Positions 25,018 through 32,558 of a stretch of DNA of 64,000 nucleotides are shown piece by piece. The position numbers were made by a program, and so were the translations under genes. Below the pieces are notes generated by a model. The model saw only the letters and a program-made list of their open reading frames with translations, did not search any database and was not told where the DNA came from. The DNA comes from Herbinix hemicellulosilytica. Its GTDB lineage: Bacteria; Bacillota; Clostridia; Lachnospirales; Lachnospiraceae. The DNA lies in assembly GCF_002904165.1 (NCBI RefSeq), contig NZ_CVTD020000015.1, forward strand, positions 310,001 through 374,000. The letters run 5' to 3'. The first letter of the stretch is position 1, and every line of letters begins with the position of its first letter.

Positions 25018-25045
25018 CCTCCATATCAAAAATCTTTTTGATATG
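25018..25045 (-). promoter_or_regulatory. Perfect dyad abutting the pyrH ribosome site
   Basis: CATATCAAAAA (25022-25032) and TTTTTGATATG (25035-25045) are a perfect 11-bp inverted repeat with a 2-nt centre. Its last base is the first G of the pyrH GGAGG. It could be an operator or an RNA stem that limits pyrH translation. Confidence 0.55.
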
Positions 25046-25099
25046 ATTATGCGAAACCATACCTATAATACTCTATCACAACAGGCCGGATTTATCAAG

Positions 25100-25972
25100 C
25101 TATTCAAATATATTGTCCAGGTTGACGTCTGAGTATGTTAATGAACAGAAACCGTCGACAACCGCACCGTTGTTGATCTGTAAAGATTTAGCCTTGATAT
25201 TTCCCTTTATAATTGCTGTGGAATCGATTACTACAGGTCCGTTTACGTCTATATCCCCTTTAACAGCTCCGGCTATAACAGCGCTAGTTCCCAAAATATC
25301 ACCTATTACAACCGTACCAAGTCCTATTTTTACACTGCCTTCACTGTTTATAGAACCTTCCATCCGCTCGGTATTTACATATATTTCTGCTGCGGTGGCA
25401 TTACCTATCACCTTACCGGTTATAGTAAGTTTTCCGAGACATTCCACATCGCCGGTGACATTACCCATAATATCAAGAGAACCTTTTGATGATATATTAC
25501 CGCTTATAACGGTCCCTTTACTGATAACGGTTACTTCATCTTCTTTTGCGTCGTCTACGGAAGCGGCGTGTACTTTTTCTTCTGCCGTATTTTCCTTAAG
25601 ACTTGCATCGTCCTTTTTGTCTTCTTCCGAATTCAAAGCATCAAGAAGCTCTAAATCAATGTTTTCTTCCATATCCCCTTCTCCAACCTCCAGCACATCT
25701 TTATTTTCATTTTTATTAGTTTCATTTACCCCCGTAATTTTATGTTCATTTTCAGTATCGGAATTGGGATCGTAATCTGATTTGTCATTTGCATCATTTT
25801 CGATCTCATCTAACAATGCCTGCATATCGTCATTTGATTCATCATTGGTTGGTTCATCCGAATCCAAGGTGTTTACCATTTCAGACAAGTCATCCGAATT
25901 TTCGTTGCTGTCCGGAAGCAGCTCATCAACTGCCTTTGACAGATCATCCTTGAAATCTTTAAAAAATCCCAT
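25100..25972 (-). CDS. Bactofilin-family polymer-forming protein with acidic N-terminal extension
   Basis: The C-terminal 140 or so residues (about 150-290) are a bactofilin domain: repeated short beta-helix rungs rich in Gly and Val (GTVISGNISSKGSLDIMGNV, GKLTITGKVIGN, GPVVIDSTAIIKGNI). Bactofilins self-assemble into membrane-associated filaments that place cell-wall enzymes. The N-terminal half is unusually acidic (Asp/Glu/Asn-rich) and probably disordered. The start at 25972 follows AGGGATG. It lies 22 nt downstream of the membrane polysaccharide deacetylase, so the two are probably co-transcribed and may act together at the envelope. Confidence 0.85.
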   Translation of the reverse strand: MGFFKDFKDDLSKAVDELLPDSNENSDDLSEMVNTLDSDEPTNDESNDDMQALLDEIENDANDKSDYDPNSDTENEHKITGVNETNKNENKDVLEVGEGDMEENIDLELLDALNSEEDKKDDASLKENTAEEKVHAASVDDAKEDEVTVISKGTVISGNISSKGSLDIMGNVTGDVECLGKLTITGKVIGNATAAEIYVNTERMEGSINSEGSVKIGLGTVVIGDILGTSAVIAGAVKGDIDVNGPVVIDSTAIIKGNIKAKSLQINNGAVVDGFCSLTYSDVNLDNIFE

Positions 25973-25994
25973 AAATTATAAACATCCCTATGTA

Positions 25995-27395
25995 TTATTT
26001 TACACTTGAAGCCTTGACCTGTTGAATTAATGGAACATTTTCATCCAAAGGCAGCACCTGGGCCCCTCCGGATATCAGTGCATCCAGTATCTTCGGTAAT
26101 GTATCCACGGTTTTATCCTTTCCAGTACCGTCATGCATCAGTACTATCGATACCTCTTTTTTGGCCACTCCGTTCAGTACATTTTCAATCATTTGCCCTT
26201 CAGTGTAATCTTTTCCTTCCGCATCTCCGTTAACTACGTTCCAGTCATAATATGTAATACCTTTTTTGTTAAGATAGCCAATAAATTCCCTGATATCCTC
26301 TTTACATACCTGATTTAAACTGCCTCCCGGAAACCGGTATAAAGTAGGCATATATCCAGTAGTATCATATAACAATTTCCATAGTTTTGTAAAGTCTTTA
26401 TCAAAATCTTCTAAAGATTTATATATTTCTTTATAGTTATGAGAATAGGAATGCATACCTAAAGTATGGCCTTCGTCCACAATTCGTTTATATCGCTTTA
26501 AATCCTCTTCATCCGTACTGCCTATAACAAAAAAAGTGGCTTTTACATTATAATCGGCAAGGATATCCAAAATTTTATCCGTATTATCACTGGGGCCGTC
26601 ATCAAAGGTCAGGTATACCTTTTTTTCATGATATATGCCCCGTGACTCTTTTGATGTATCTACATCCTGCCTGATATCTTTAAAGTCTTTTTCTTTGTTA
26701 TCCTTATCAGATGTGTTTTCCGGTTCATCAGACTTTTTATCTTTCTTCCTTGCATCCTTTGAATCATTCCGATTTGATGAATCTTTGGCATTCTCACCTG
26801 TGGCAGTCGTGCCTGCGTCTTTATTAGTAATACCGGATGCGTTTTCTTCTTTTGTATTAGCGCTTGCATTATCAGAATTATATGTCTTTTCTGAGGAACC
26901 GGATTGCTTTGAAGCGGAATTACTTAAATCAGTTTTATCGGTTTTAACATTTTCAAAACTGTCTAAATCGGTTCTATCTGAACTTGACTTATTTAGATCA
27001 GATGTATCTAAACCGCCGATTTTACCTTGGCTTGCATTATGTATACCGGATTTTTGCGATGTTGACCCGTTTTTGTTTTCATCAGTCATGTTTTCAGATC
27101 CGTTTGCTTCTGATTTTTCATCTTCATAATCGGGTATTTCTGACGCATAAGCATAATTTCCCGTACCGTCCTGATTTTTATATCCCGATTCAATATTTTG
27201 GGTCATAAGACTGTTAATCTTTTTTTCCAGTTTATTAACCTGTATGCTTAACAAAATGCACAATATGGTCGGTATAAGAAAAAGAATAAATATAATTATA
27301 ATAATTGCTGTCTTAATTCTGTTAATCCTCTTTTTTTTCTGTATACCTGTGCTTTTGTTACTCACATCCTCTAAAGAAAAATTTATTTTCTGCAA
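25995..27395 (-). CDS. Membrane-anchored polysaccharide deacetylase (NodB domain, CE4)
   Basis: The 466-residue protein has a short basic N-terminus, one membrane anchor (about residues 28-50), a 170-residue Ser/Asn/Asp/Lys-rich linker and an extracellular NodB domain (about 255-450). Catalytic and metal motifs are present: TFDDGPSD (Asp pair), HSYSH, RFPGGS and LMHDG, so it should be an active carbohydrate esterase deacetylating peptidoglycan or another surface glycan. The start is TTG 27395 after GAGGTG. An extended -10 (TGCTACAAT, 27451-27459) lies upstream. Its direct neighbour is the bactofilin gene. Confidence 0.9.
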   Translation of the reverse strand: MQKINFSLEDVSNKSTGIQKKKRINRIKTAIIIIIFILFLIPTILCILLSIQVNKLEKKINSLMTQNIESGYKNQDGTGNYAYASEIPDYEDEKSEANGSENMTDENKNGSTSQKSGIHNASQGKIGGLDTSDLNKSSSDRTDLDSFENVKTDKTDLSNSASKQSGSSEKTYNSDNASANTKEENASGITNKDAGTTATGENAKDSSNRNDSKDARKKDKKSDEPENTSDKDNKEKDFKDIRQDVDTSKESRGIYHEKKVYLTFDDGPSDNTDKILDILADYNVKATFFVIGSTDEEDLKRYKRIVDEGHTLGMHSYSHNYKEIYKSLEDFDKDFTKLWKLLYDTTGYMPTLYRFPGGSLNQVCKEDIREFIGYLNKKGITYYDWNVVNGDAEGKDYTEGQMIENVLNGVAKKEVSIVLMHDGTGKDKTVDTLPKILDALISGGAQVLPLDENVPLIQQVKASSVK

Positions 27396-27450
27396 AATTT
27401 CACCTCATTAGTCATAAAAAGTGTCGTGTTTTATCGACTTTCTTCTATTT

Positions 27451-27459
27451 ATTGTAGCA
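27451..27459 (-). promoter_or_regulatory. Extended -10 promoter of the deacetylase-bactofilin unit
   Basis: TGCTACAAT on the minus strand is a good extended -10. The -35 region is poor. GTCG and CGAC arms about 20 nt downstream (around 27423-27438) form a short dyad. Confidence 0.5.
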
Positions 27460-27663
27460 TAAATCGAATTAAAATAACACTATTTTCATAAGGGAATTAA
27501 AGCTTTTTATATAAGTTTACTTTATATTTACCTGACGCCTACGAGATTAATTGTGAAAAAGAATATGCCGCCTTTTTCTTATTCAGACAGGCAAAAAATG
27601 CCATTCTGCAGGATATTATGAAAACTTTTTGCTTTAATGAACTAAAACATTTACAATGGCAAA

Positions 27664-27984
27664 TCAGCCCTTGCCTGTCTGTTCATCTATCCATGCCAGA
27701 TATGCTTTACTTCCTTTTTCCGCATCCACCATTAAGATTTCCGGGGTTTCATATGGATGAAGTTCCAAAAGTTTTTTCTCAAGTTCGGGATATACTTCCT
27801 TTCTTGTCTTTATTAAAACCAGAATCTCATCATCATGGCAAAGTTCATCCTTCCAGATATAATGACTTTTTATTTTTATTTCCTGTATGCATGCAGCCAG
27901 TTTATTTTTTATAATTTCATTTATTACAGGTTCTGCCTGCTTTTCATTTTCAAAAGTCGTTAAAACTATTCCGTATTTGCTCAT
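27664..27984 (-). CDS. cutA: Divalent-cation tolerance protein CutA
   Basis: The small 106-residue trimeric PII-like protein contains the family core LAACIQEIKIKSHYIWKDEL (about residues 29-48), EILVLIKTRK and HPYETPEILMV. CutA was linked to copper tolerance in E. coli, but its general role is unsettled. The ATG at 27984 follows TTGGAGG. A TATAAT lies about 60 nt upstream with a weak -35. It is probably a single-gene unit between DUF2726 and the deacetylase. Confidence 0.92.
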   Translation of the reverse strand: MSKYGIVLTTFENEKQAEPVINEIIKNKLAACIQEIKIKSHYIWKDELCHDDEILVLIKTRKEVYPELEKKLLELHPYETPEILMVDAEKGSKAYLAWIDEQTGKG

Positions 27985-28087
27985 AAATATGCCTCCAATT
28001 GATTCTTTTCAATAACTCTTTGCTTTTTATGATCATACTGTATATATTATACATTAAAATACCATATAAAGCATGACATAAATAAAA

Positions 28088-28111
28088 GACCGGTTTCTTT
28101 AACAACCGGTC
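28088..28111 (-). terminator. Intrinsic terminator upstream of cutA
   Basis: GACCGGTT (28088-28095) pairs with AACCGGTC (28104-28111) with an 8-nt loop. On the minus strand it is followed by TTTTATTTA. It ends the DUF2726 transcript. Confidence 0.75.
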
Positions 28112-28222
28112 CCTAAAAATGTATTATATCAACGCTTTAATTAATTCAAAAAAATATTATAAATATCCTGAACCTTTATTTCTTGCAGTTCTAATCTGTC
28201 AAGTTCAGCCGAAGTTGGCACT

Positions 28223-28255
28223 ACGGCGTAAAGGTGATTTAATACCTTACGCCGT
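28223..28255 (-). terminator. Stem-loop directly after the DUF2726 stop codon
   Basis: ACGGCGTAAAGGT (28223-28235) pairs with ACCTTACGCCGT (28244-28255), adjacent to the stop codon at 28256-28258. There is no T-run, so it is a stabilising or attenuating hairpin before the true terminator at 28088. Confidence 0.6.
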
Positions 28256-28741
28256 TTACTTATTGCCAAAATTTTTTACGGTGCCTGACACTATTAAATC
28301 AATATCCTGATGCCTATAGTATCTTGCCGCTTTAACTCTTATAAGGGGAAAACCGATATGCTTATACAATTTGTTTTTAAATTCATCGTTTTTCTTTGCT
28401 TTTTTCAGTTCATGGCTGCTGTCATCAAGTTCAATTGCCATAATCGGTCGTAAATTTTTATCGCATATAAGAAAATCAACATGCTTCTGGGATATCTTGC
28501 GAAACCATTTAAGATAATCTTTTTTGCCGGTAACTGTAATAAAATCTTTTAAGCCCACTTTTGGGCAAATAACATATCCGTACTTGTCACACACAGGTTT
28601 AAGCGAATTGTAAAAAACAGTTTCACTTTTTGAAAGTAAATATGTTAATTTGTAAGGAAATGCTTTCTTTCGGTAATATTTAATAACTAAAATTAAAAGG
28701 ATCAGTCCTGAAGATGCCAGTATAATAGTATTCCGGTCTAT
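28256..28741 (-). CDS. DUF2726-domain membrane protein, apparent AUA start
   Basis: The longest frame with a standard start (GTG 28594) gives only 112 residues. The same frame continues upstream without a stop to 28741 and adds a membrane helix (TIILASSGLILLILVIKYY) and the typical DUF2726 lead-in LTYLLSKSETVFYNSLKPV. The domain follows (VICPKVGLKDF, HVDFLICD, IAIELDDSSHEL, FPLIRVKA). A ribosome site GAGAGGA lies exactly 9 nt before an ATA codon at 28741, and no ATG, GTG or TTG occurs before GTG 28594. Initiation is therefore probably at AUA, giving 161 residues; otherwise the gene has lost its start. The last codons (SGTVK) are made of REP-like repeat sequence. Function is unknown; DUF2726 resembles nuclease-like folds. 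Confidence 0.7.
   Translation of the reverse strand: MDRNTIILASSGLILLILVIKYYRKKAFPYKLTYLLSKSETVFYNSLKPVCDKYGYVICPKVGLKDFITVTGKKDYLKWFRKISQKHVDFLICDKNLRPIMAIELDDSSHELKKAKKNDEFKNKLYKHIGFPLIRVKAARYYRHQDIDLIVSGTVKNFGNK
28275..28291. repeat. REP-like end inside the 3' end of the DUF2726 gene
   Basis: The minus strand reads GTGTCAGGCACCGTAAA, identical over its first 13 bases to the left end of the copy at 9227. It lies in frame and encodes part of the C-terminus. Confidence 0.65.
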
Positions 28742-28820
28742 TTATATCAGTCCTCTCAATCTTTAAGTTTGTGCAAAGTACAGATTACGTCCGGCAACAT
28801 GGTTTTAACTGCTATAAGGC

Positions 28821-28872
28821 AGAAAAAAGCAGGCCCTAAAATCCCGTAATCGTGTTACAGGCTTTTAGAGCC
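28821..28872 (-). terminator. Intrinsic terminator after tsf
   Basis: GGCCCTAAAA (28832-28841) pairs with TTTTAGAGCC (28863-28872). On the minus strand the stem is followed by GCTTTTTTCT. It closes the rpsB-tsf operon. Confidence 0.75.
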
Positions 28873-28879
28873 TTATTTA

Positions 28880-28915
28880 CAATTTGTTCATAATTTATTA
28901 ACAGTACCTGGCACC
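28880..28915. repeat. REP-like half-copy after tsf
   Basis: The plus strand ends CATAATTTATTAACAGTACCTGGCACC, close to the right arms at 9227 and 10990. It lies 4 nt after the tsf stop codon, between the gene and its terminator. Confidence 0.8.
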
Positions 28916-28919
28916 GATA

Positions 28920-29852
28920 TTACATACCCATCTGCTTTGCTACTTCAGCTGCAAAGTCCTCGGATTTTTTCTCAAGGCCTTCACCGGTCTCAAAACGTAC
29001 AAAACGCTTAATGGTGATAGGTGCACCAACCTGTTTTGATACGGATTCAAGATACTGACCGACAGTCATATCACTGTCTTTAACGTATAACTGATCAACC
29101 AGGCACATCTCTTTTAATTCTTTATTCAATCTGCCTTCGATCATCTTCTCAATAATATTTTCAGGCTTCTTGGAGTTTGCAGGATCGTTCATAATCTGAG
29201 CCTTGATGATATTCTTCTCATGAGCAATGAAATCCTCAGGAACGTCTTCTCTCTTAACATACTTGGGATTCATAGCCGCGATCTGCATAGCCACGTTCTT
29301 TGCAGCCTCTTTTGCTTCATCATTTACTGCGGTAGTTTCAACATCTACCAGGATACCGATTCTTCCGCCGCCATGGATGTAGGAAGTGATAAATCCGTTA
29401 TCGGTTGTAAGTTTCTCAAATCTTCTGATATTCATGTTCTCACCGATAACAGCAATCATTGAAGCAAGCTGTTCTTTAACGGTCTTAGTAGGATCAAGCT
29501 CCCATTTTTCTGCCAGGAAATCATCGATATTGGCAGCATTGGTCTTAGCAGCCTGAGCTGCAACAGCCGCAACATATTCTTTAAATTTCTCGTTCTTTGC
29601 AACAAAGTCGGTTTCGCAGTTTACTTCTACGATAGAAGCAACCTTACCGTCTTCGCTTACATTTGTATCTACAATACCTTCTGCAGCAATTCTTCCAGCT
29701 TTCTTTTCTGCAGCAGCAAGGCCTCTTTCTCTCAGGTATTCAACAGCCTTGTCCATGTCACCGCCAGTCTCTGTCAGAGCCTTTTTGCATTCCATCATAC
29801 CGGCACCGGTCATATCTCTTAACTCTTTTACCATATTAGCTGTTATATTCAT
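28920..29852 (-). CDS. tsf: Translation elongation factor Ts
   Basis: EF-Ts exchanges GDP for GTP on EF-Tu. The N-terminal UBA-like domain reads VKELRDMTGAGMMECKKAL, followed by VEVNCETDFVAKNEKF near residue 76 and the conserved VDQLYVKDSDMTVGQYL in the C-terminal half. It has 310 residues, as usual in Firmicutes. The ATG follows GGAGG in TTTTGGAGG. It is 80 nt downstream of rpsB and forms the standard operon with it. Confidence 0.97.
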   Translation of the reverse strand: MNITANMVKELRDMTGAGMMECKKALTETGGDMDKAVEYLRERGLAAAEKKAGRIAAEGIVDTNVSEDGKVASIVEVNCETDFVAKNEKFKEYVAAVAAQAAKTNAANIDDFLAEKWELDPTKTVKEQLASMIAVIGENMNIRRFEKLTTDNGFITSYIHGGGRIGILVDVETTAVNDEAKEAAKNVAMQIAAMNPKYVKREDVPEDFIAHEKNIIKAQIMNDPANSKKPENIIEKMIEGRLNKELKEMCLVDQLYVKDSDMTVGQYLESVSKQVGAPITIKRFVRFETGEGLEKKSEDFAAEVAKQMGM

Positions 29853-29932
29853 TATTTTACCTCCAAAATATTTATATTTTAAAAATGGGACTGTTGTAAT
29901 GCATATACATCTGCAACAGACCCATCCACATA

Positions 29933-30715
29933 TTATTCGGCAACTTCCTCTAAATCTTCGGTATTAACATCTAATTCAGCGGATGTTTCTTCTTCCGATA
30001 CATCTGTATCTTCAGTTGTATCTGTCAACTGTACGCCCTGATTTGCTTCAATAACCGCATCGGCCATCTTGGAAACGATTAATTTAACCGCACGAATTGC
30101 ATCATCGTTACCGGGAATTACATAATCCAGTTCTTCAGGGTCACAGTTAGTATCAGCTATACCGATCAGCGGAATTCCAAGTATATGAGCTTCCTGAACA
30201 CAGATTCTTTCTTTCTTGGGATCTACAACAAATATAGCATCGGGAAGCTTCTTCATATTTTTGATACCGCCCAGATTCTTCTCAAGCTTTTCCCATTCTT
30301 TCTTAATTTTGATTACTTCTTTCTTAGGAAGAACCTCAAATATTCCGTCTTCGGACATTTTCTCAATTTCTCTTAATCTGTCAATTCTGCTCTTGATTGT
30401 CTTGAAGTTGGTAAGCATTCCGCCAAGCCATCTCTCATTTACATAGTACATTCCGCAACGCTCAGCTTCTGCCTTAATGGCATCCTGTGCCTGCTTCTTT
30501 GTTCCTACAAAGAGAATAGTACCGCCGTCTGCTACGATTCTTTTAATTGCGGCATAGGCTTCGTCAATCTTTACCACTGTCTTTTGCAGGTCAATGATAT
30601 AGATGCCGTTTCTCTCTGTGTAGATGTACTGCGCCATCTTAGGGTTCCATCTTCTGGTTTGATGTCCGAAATGAACACCGGCTTCCAATAATTGTTTCAT
30701 TGAAATAACGCTCAT
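29933..30715 (-). CDS. rpsB: 30S ribosomal protein S2
   Basis: S2 is needed for 30S assembly and S1 docking. Family signatures are [20 protein letters not shown] at the N-terminus, [12 protein letters not shown] near 66, [17 protein letters not shown] near 90, and [24 protein letters not shown] near 180. The 260 residues include an acidic Thr/Asp/Glu-rich C-terminal tail. It has its own sigma-A promoter and a 100-nt leader with a stem-loop, which is a candidate for feedback control. Confidence 0.98.
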   Translation of the reverse strand: MSVISMKQLLEAGVHFGHQTRRWNPKMAQYIYTERNGIYIIDLQKTVVKIDEAYAAIKRIVADGGTILFVGTKKQAQDAIKAEAERCGMYYVNERWLGGMLTNFKTIKSRIDRLREIEKMSEDGIFEVLPKKEVIKIKKEWEKLEKNLGGIKNMKKLPDAIFVVDPKKERICVQEAHILGIPLIGIADTNCDPEELDYVIPGNDDAIRAVKLIVSKMADAVIEANQGVQLTDTTEDTDVSEEETSAELDVNTEDLEEVAE

Positions 30716-30755
30716 AAATTACCTCCATTTGGTTAGTTTCTTCCGTATACTTCAC

Positions 30756-30791
30756 ATTTCATGTAGACCTAATCGGCACCATACATGAAAT
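30756..30791 (-). promoter_or_regulatory. Stem-loop in the rpsB leader
   Basis: ATTTCATGTA (30756-30765) and TACATGAAAT (30782-30791) are a perfect 10-bp inverted repeat around a 16-nt loop, midway between the rpsB promoter and start codon. Ribosomal-protein leaders often carry autoregulatory stems; this one is only a candidate. Confidence 0.55.
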
Positions 30792-30819
30792 CCATATACG
30801 TGTTTTTTCAACGTTGTTG

Positions 30820-30848
30820 ATTATACCATATTCGGTTAATTGTGTAAA
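30820..30848 (-). promoter_or_regulatory. Sigma-A promoter of rpsB-tsf
   Basis: TTTACA (30843-30848), a 17-nt spacer and TATAAT (30820-30825) on the minus strand. The -35 is within the last codons of the upstream gene that ends at 30836. Confidence 0.85.
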
Positions 30849-31528
30849 GAAGATTTTGTAATAGCTTTAAGTATTTCATCATAACTTGCATTTTTGTGTA
30901 AAGTAAATGTTCCTGTTCGGATAACAGTTGATTTACCCATTCTTATTACATAATTGTCGAAGTCTTTTGCATCCTCTATAAGGCCGATTTCATTTAATAG
31001 CTCAGCCACCTGATTGGATGTCATACCTTCGATAATGGTAAATGTAATTTCATCGTCTGTTTCCGATATATTTTCATTATCATTATCTTCGCTATCTGCT
31101 GACTTGTTGTCATTATCCGTATCTTCCGGCATTCTTACATCATCTGCCCCGTCTTCTGCATCAGTTGTTTGATTTTCTGCATTATTATCTTCAGACGAAT
31201 TTATAACTTCATTCGTATTCTCATTAACCGTGGTATTTTCAGTTTCAGAAGTTTCCGAAGATAAAGATTCATTTGATGCTTGTCCGTTTGTACTGTCATC
31301 CTTTGATTTATCTGCAATTTCCTTGTTTGTATCGTCTTTGTCCAGAGATTTACCGATAATGCTTTCCCAATCGTCCTTGCTTTCATCTTCCATTACCATA
31401 CCTAGTTCTCTGGCCCTTGCAATTATTTCTTCGTCTGACAGTTTCTCTTTTTTATCGCCAATTGAAAGGACAAGTGTAGTAACAAAAATCCCAATTCCAA
31501 GTCCCATCAGATAATATTTAAGCTTCAT
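30836..31528 (-). CDS. Membrane protein with MltG/YceG-like N-terminal module, no catalytic domain
   Basis: The 230-residue protein has an N-terminal membrane segment (residues 5-23) and an acidic, Asn/Asp/Ser-rich linker of about 110 residues. Its C-terminal 65 residues (FTIIEGMTSNQVAELLNEIG, FDNYVIRMG, GTFTLHKNASYDEILKAIT) resemble the LysM-like part of the endolytic transglycosylase MltG. The lytic domain itself is absent. Such stand-alone modules may bind glycan or regulate wall synthesis. The ATG at 31528 follows AGGATG. It is the last gene of the flagellar-chemotaxis run, and the rpsB promoter sits in its 3' end. Confidence 0.7.
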   Translation of the reverse strand: MKLKYYLMGLGIGIFVTTLVLSIGDKKEKLSDEEIIARARELGMVMEDESKDDWESIIGKSLDKDDTNKEIADKSKDDSTNGQASNESLSSETSETENTTVNENTNEVINSSEDNNAENQTTDAEDGADDVRMPEDTDNDNKSADSEDNDNENISETDDEITFTIIEGMTSNQVAELLNEIGLIEDAKDFDNYVIRMGKSTVIRTGTFTLHKNASYDEILKAITKSSLHN

Positions 31529-31548
31529 TTTTATTACACATCCTATTC

Positions 31549-32151
31549 TTATTGTCCCTTACTGAAAAGATCGATTATAAGCTTAACTTCTCCTTGTCCG
31601 ATTCCCAGTTTCTTTGATATTTCCAGAATTGACATACCCTGGGAATGCAGATTAAGTATTTCTTCATTATTTATTGAAGCCGGTTGGCTGTCAATCGAAT
31701 CTTTATCGAAACTCTCCGTGTTTTTTTGATGATTAATTTCTTTTTGTTCGTTTTCAGGATTAATAACTTCATTATTACTTAAAAGAACTTCTCTGGCATT
31801 GCGCTTCACATCATTTAATTCCTTAAGCGTTTCTTTGAGTTCTTTTTCTTTGCCGGTAAGCATATTATAGAGAAAAACGACTTCCTCATGGTTACGATTT
31901 ATTTTTTCTAATATTTGATCCGAGTATTCACTTACTGCCATGATTTTTTCATTGGATAGCTTGCTTAAATAATCCTCGGTCTTGTTTATAATTTCTTCAC
32001 TTAACGAAGATAAGCTTTCACCGTATTGCTTAAAAAAACCGCTTTCATAAGGATCGGCTTCACTGTTTGCTTGCGGGCTTTTTAATAATAAACCTCCGAC
32101 AATTGCTATAGCCGCTCCTATGACAAGCATTATTATTTCCAATAAGTCCAC
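31549..32151 (-). CDS. DUF6115-like membrane protein with coiled coil and C-terminal HTH-like motif (SwrB position)
   Basis: The 200-residue protein has one N-terminal membrane segment (residues 4-22), a central helical region likely to form a coiled coil (about 50-120), and a C-terminal helix-turn-helix-like block (NEEILNLHSQGMSILEISKK). The architecture and the place between sigD and rpsB match the B. subtilis YlxL/SwrB slot, whose product promotes flagellar type III export activation. Sequence identity with SwrB cannot be judged here, so the function is inferred from position. The start is GTG 32151 after AAGGTGG. Confidence 0.65.
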   Translation of the reverse strand: MDLLEIIMLVIGAAIAIVGGLLLKSPQANSEADPYESGFFKQYGESLSSLSEEIINKTEDYLSKLSNEKIMAVSEYSDQILEKINRNHEEVVFLYNMLTGKEKELKETLKELNDVKRNAREVLLSNNEVINPENEQKEINHQKNTESFDKDSIDSQPASINNEEILNLHSQGMSILEISKKLGIGQGEVKLIIDLFSKGQ

Positions 32152-32186
32152 CGTCTACCACCTTTTCCGCATATATAGCCATATTT

Positions 32187-32492
32187 TCAGATTAAAATAT
32201 CTATTCCGCCCGGCCGTCCGCCTGTATTTGCCGGCTTTTTAATTTTGTCCTCTTTTTGCTTCTTTTTATATTTGGGCCCTTTATATTTGTTCCGGCCTTC
32301 TTCCTTGGCGTCATAGCGAAACTCATTGTTTTCACTCTTGTTTGTTTCTACAGGTCTGGATGCCTCGGCTTGTATAACGTTCTGAAAATTTTTGCTGATC
32401 TGTACCTGTTCATGTTGTATTTTTTGCTTCTGTAAATTCATGTACTGAGAAGCATCATGAGATTTTACAATATCAATCGGCCTAATAGGCAT
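32187..32492 (-). CDS. Small conserved flagellar-locus protein, function unknown
   Basis: The product is 101 residues, hydrophilic, with a Lys-rich middle and a C-terminal GGRPGGIDILI. No domain is recognised. The N-terminus MPIRPIDIVKSHDASQYM resembles short proteins that I recall from this spot in Clostridia, but I cannot name a family. I use ATG 32492, 8 nt after AGGGGG; the ATG at 32498 is too close to that site. It lies between fapA and the DUF6115-like gene with small gaps, so it is in the same operon. Confidence 0.6.
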   Translation of the reverse strand: MPIRPIDIVKSHDASQYMNLQKQKIQHEQVQISKNFQNVIQAEASRPVETNKSENNEFRYDAKEEGRNKYKGPKYKKKQKEDKIKKPANTGGRPGGIDILI

Positions 32493-32558
32493 TGCCATTC
32501 CCCCTTTACTTTTAAATTTTAATAACCGGGGAGTCTATATCCTTATGCCATATGTAAG

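Noticed and set aside
27540-27620. Possible hairpin and CCTGACGCC near 27530 as another REP-like copy
   Set aside because: Only a short diverged word matches and no second arm is recognisable; the pairing around GGCATTTTTTGCC is too small to call.
28118-28222. Possible riboswitch or small RNA upstream of cutA
   Set aside because: No known riboswitch motif could be matched; the region contains only the two hairpins already listed.
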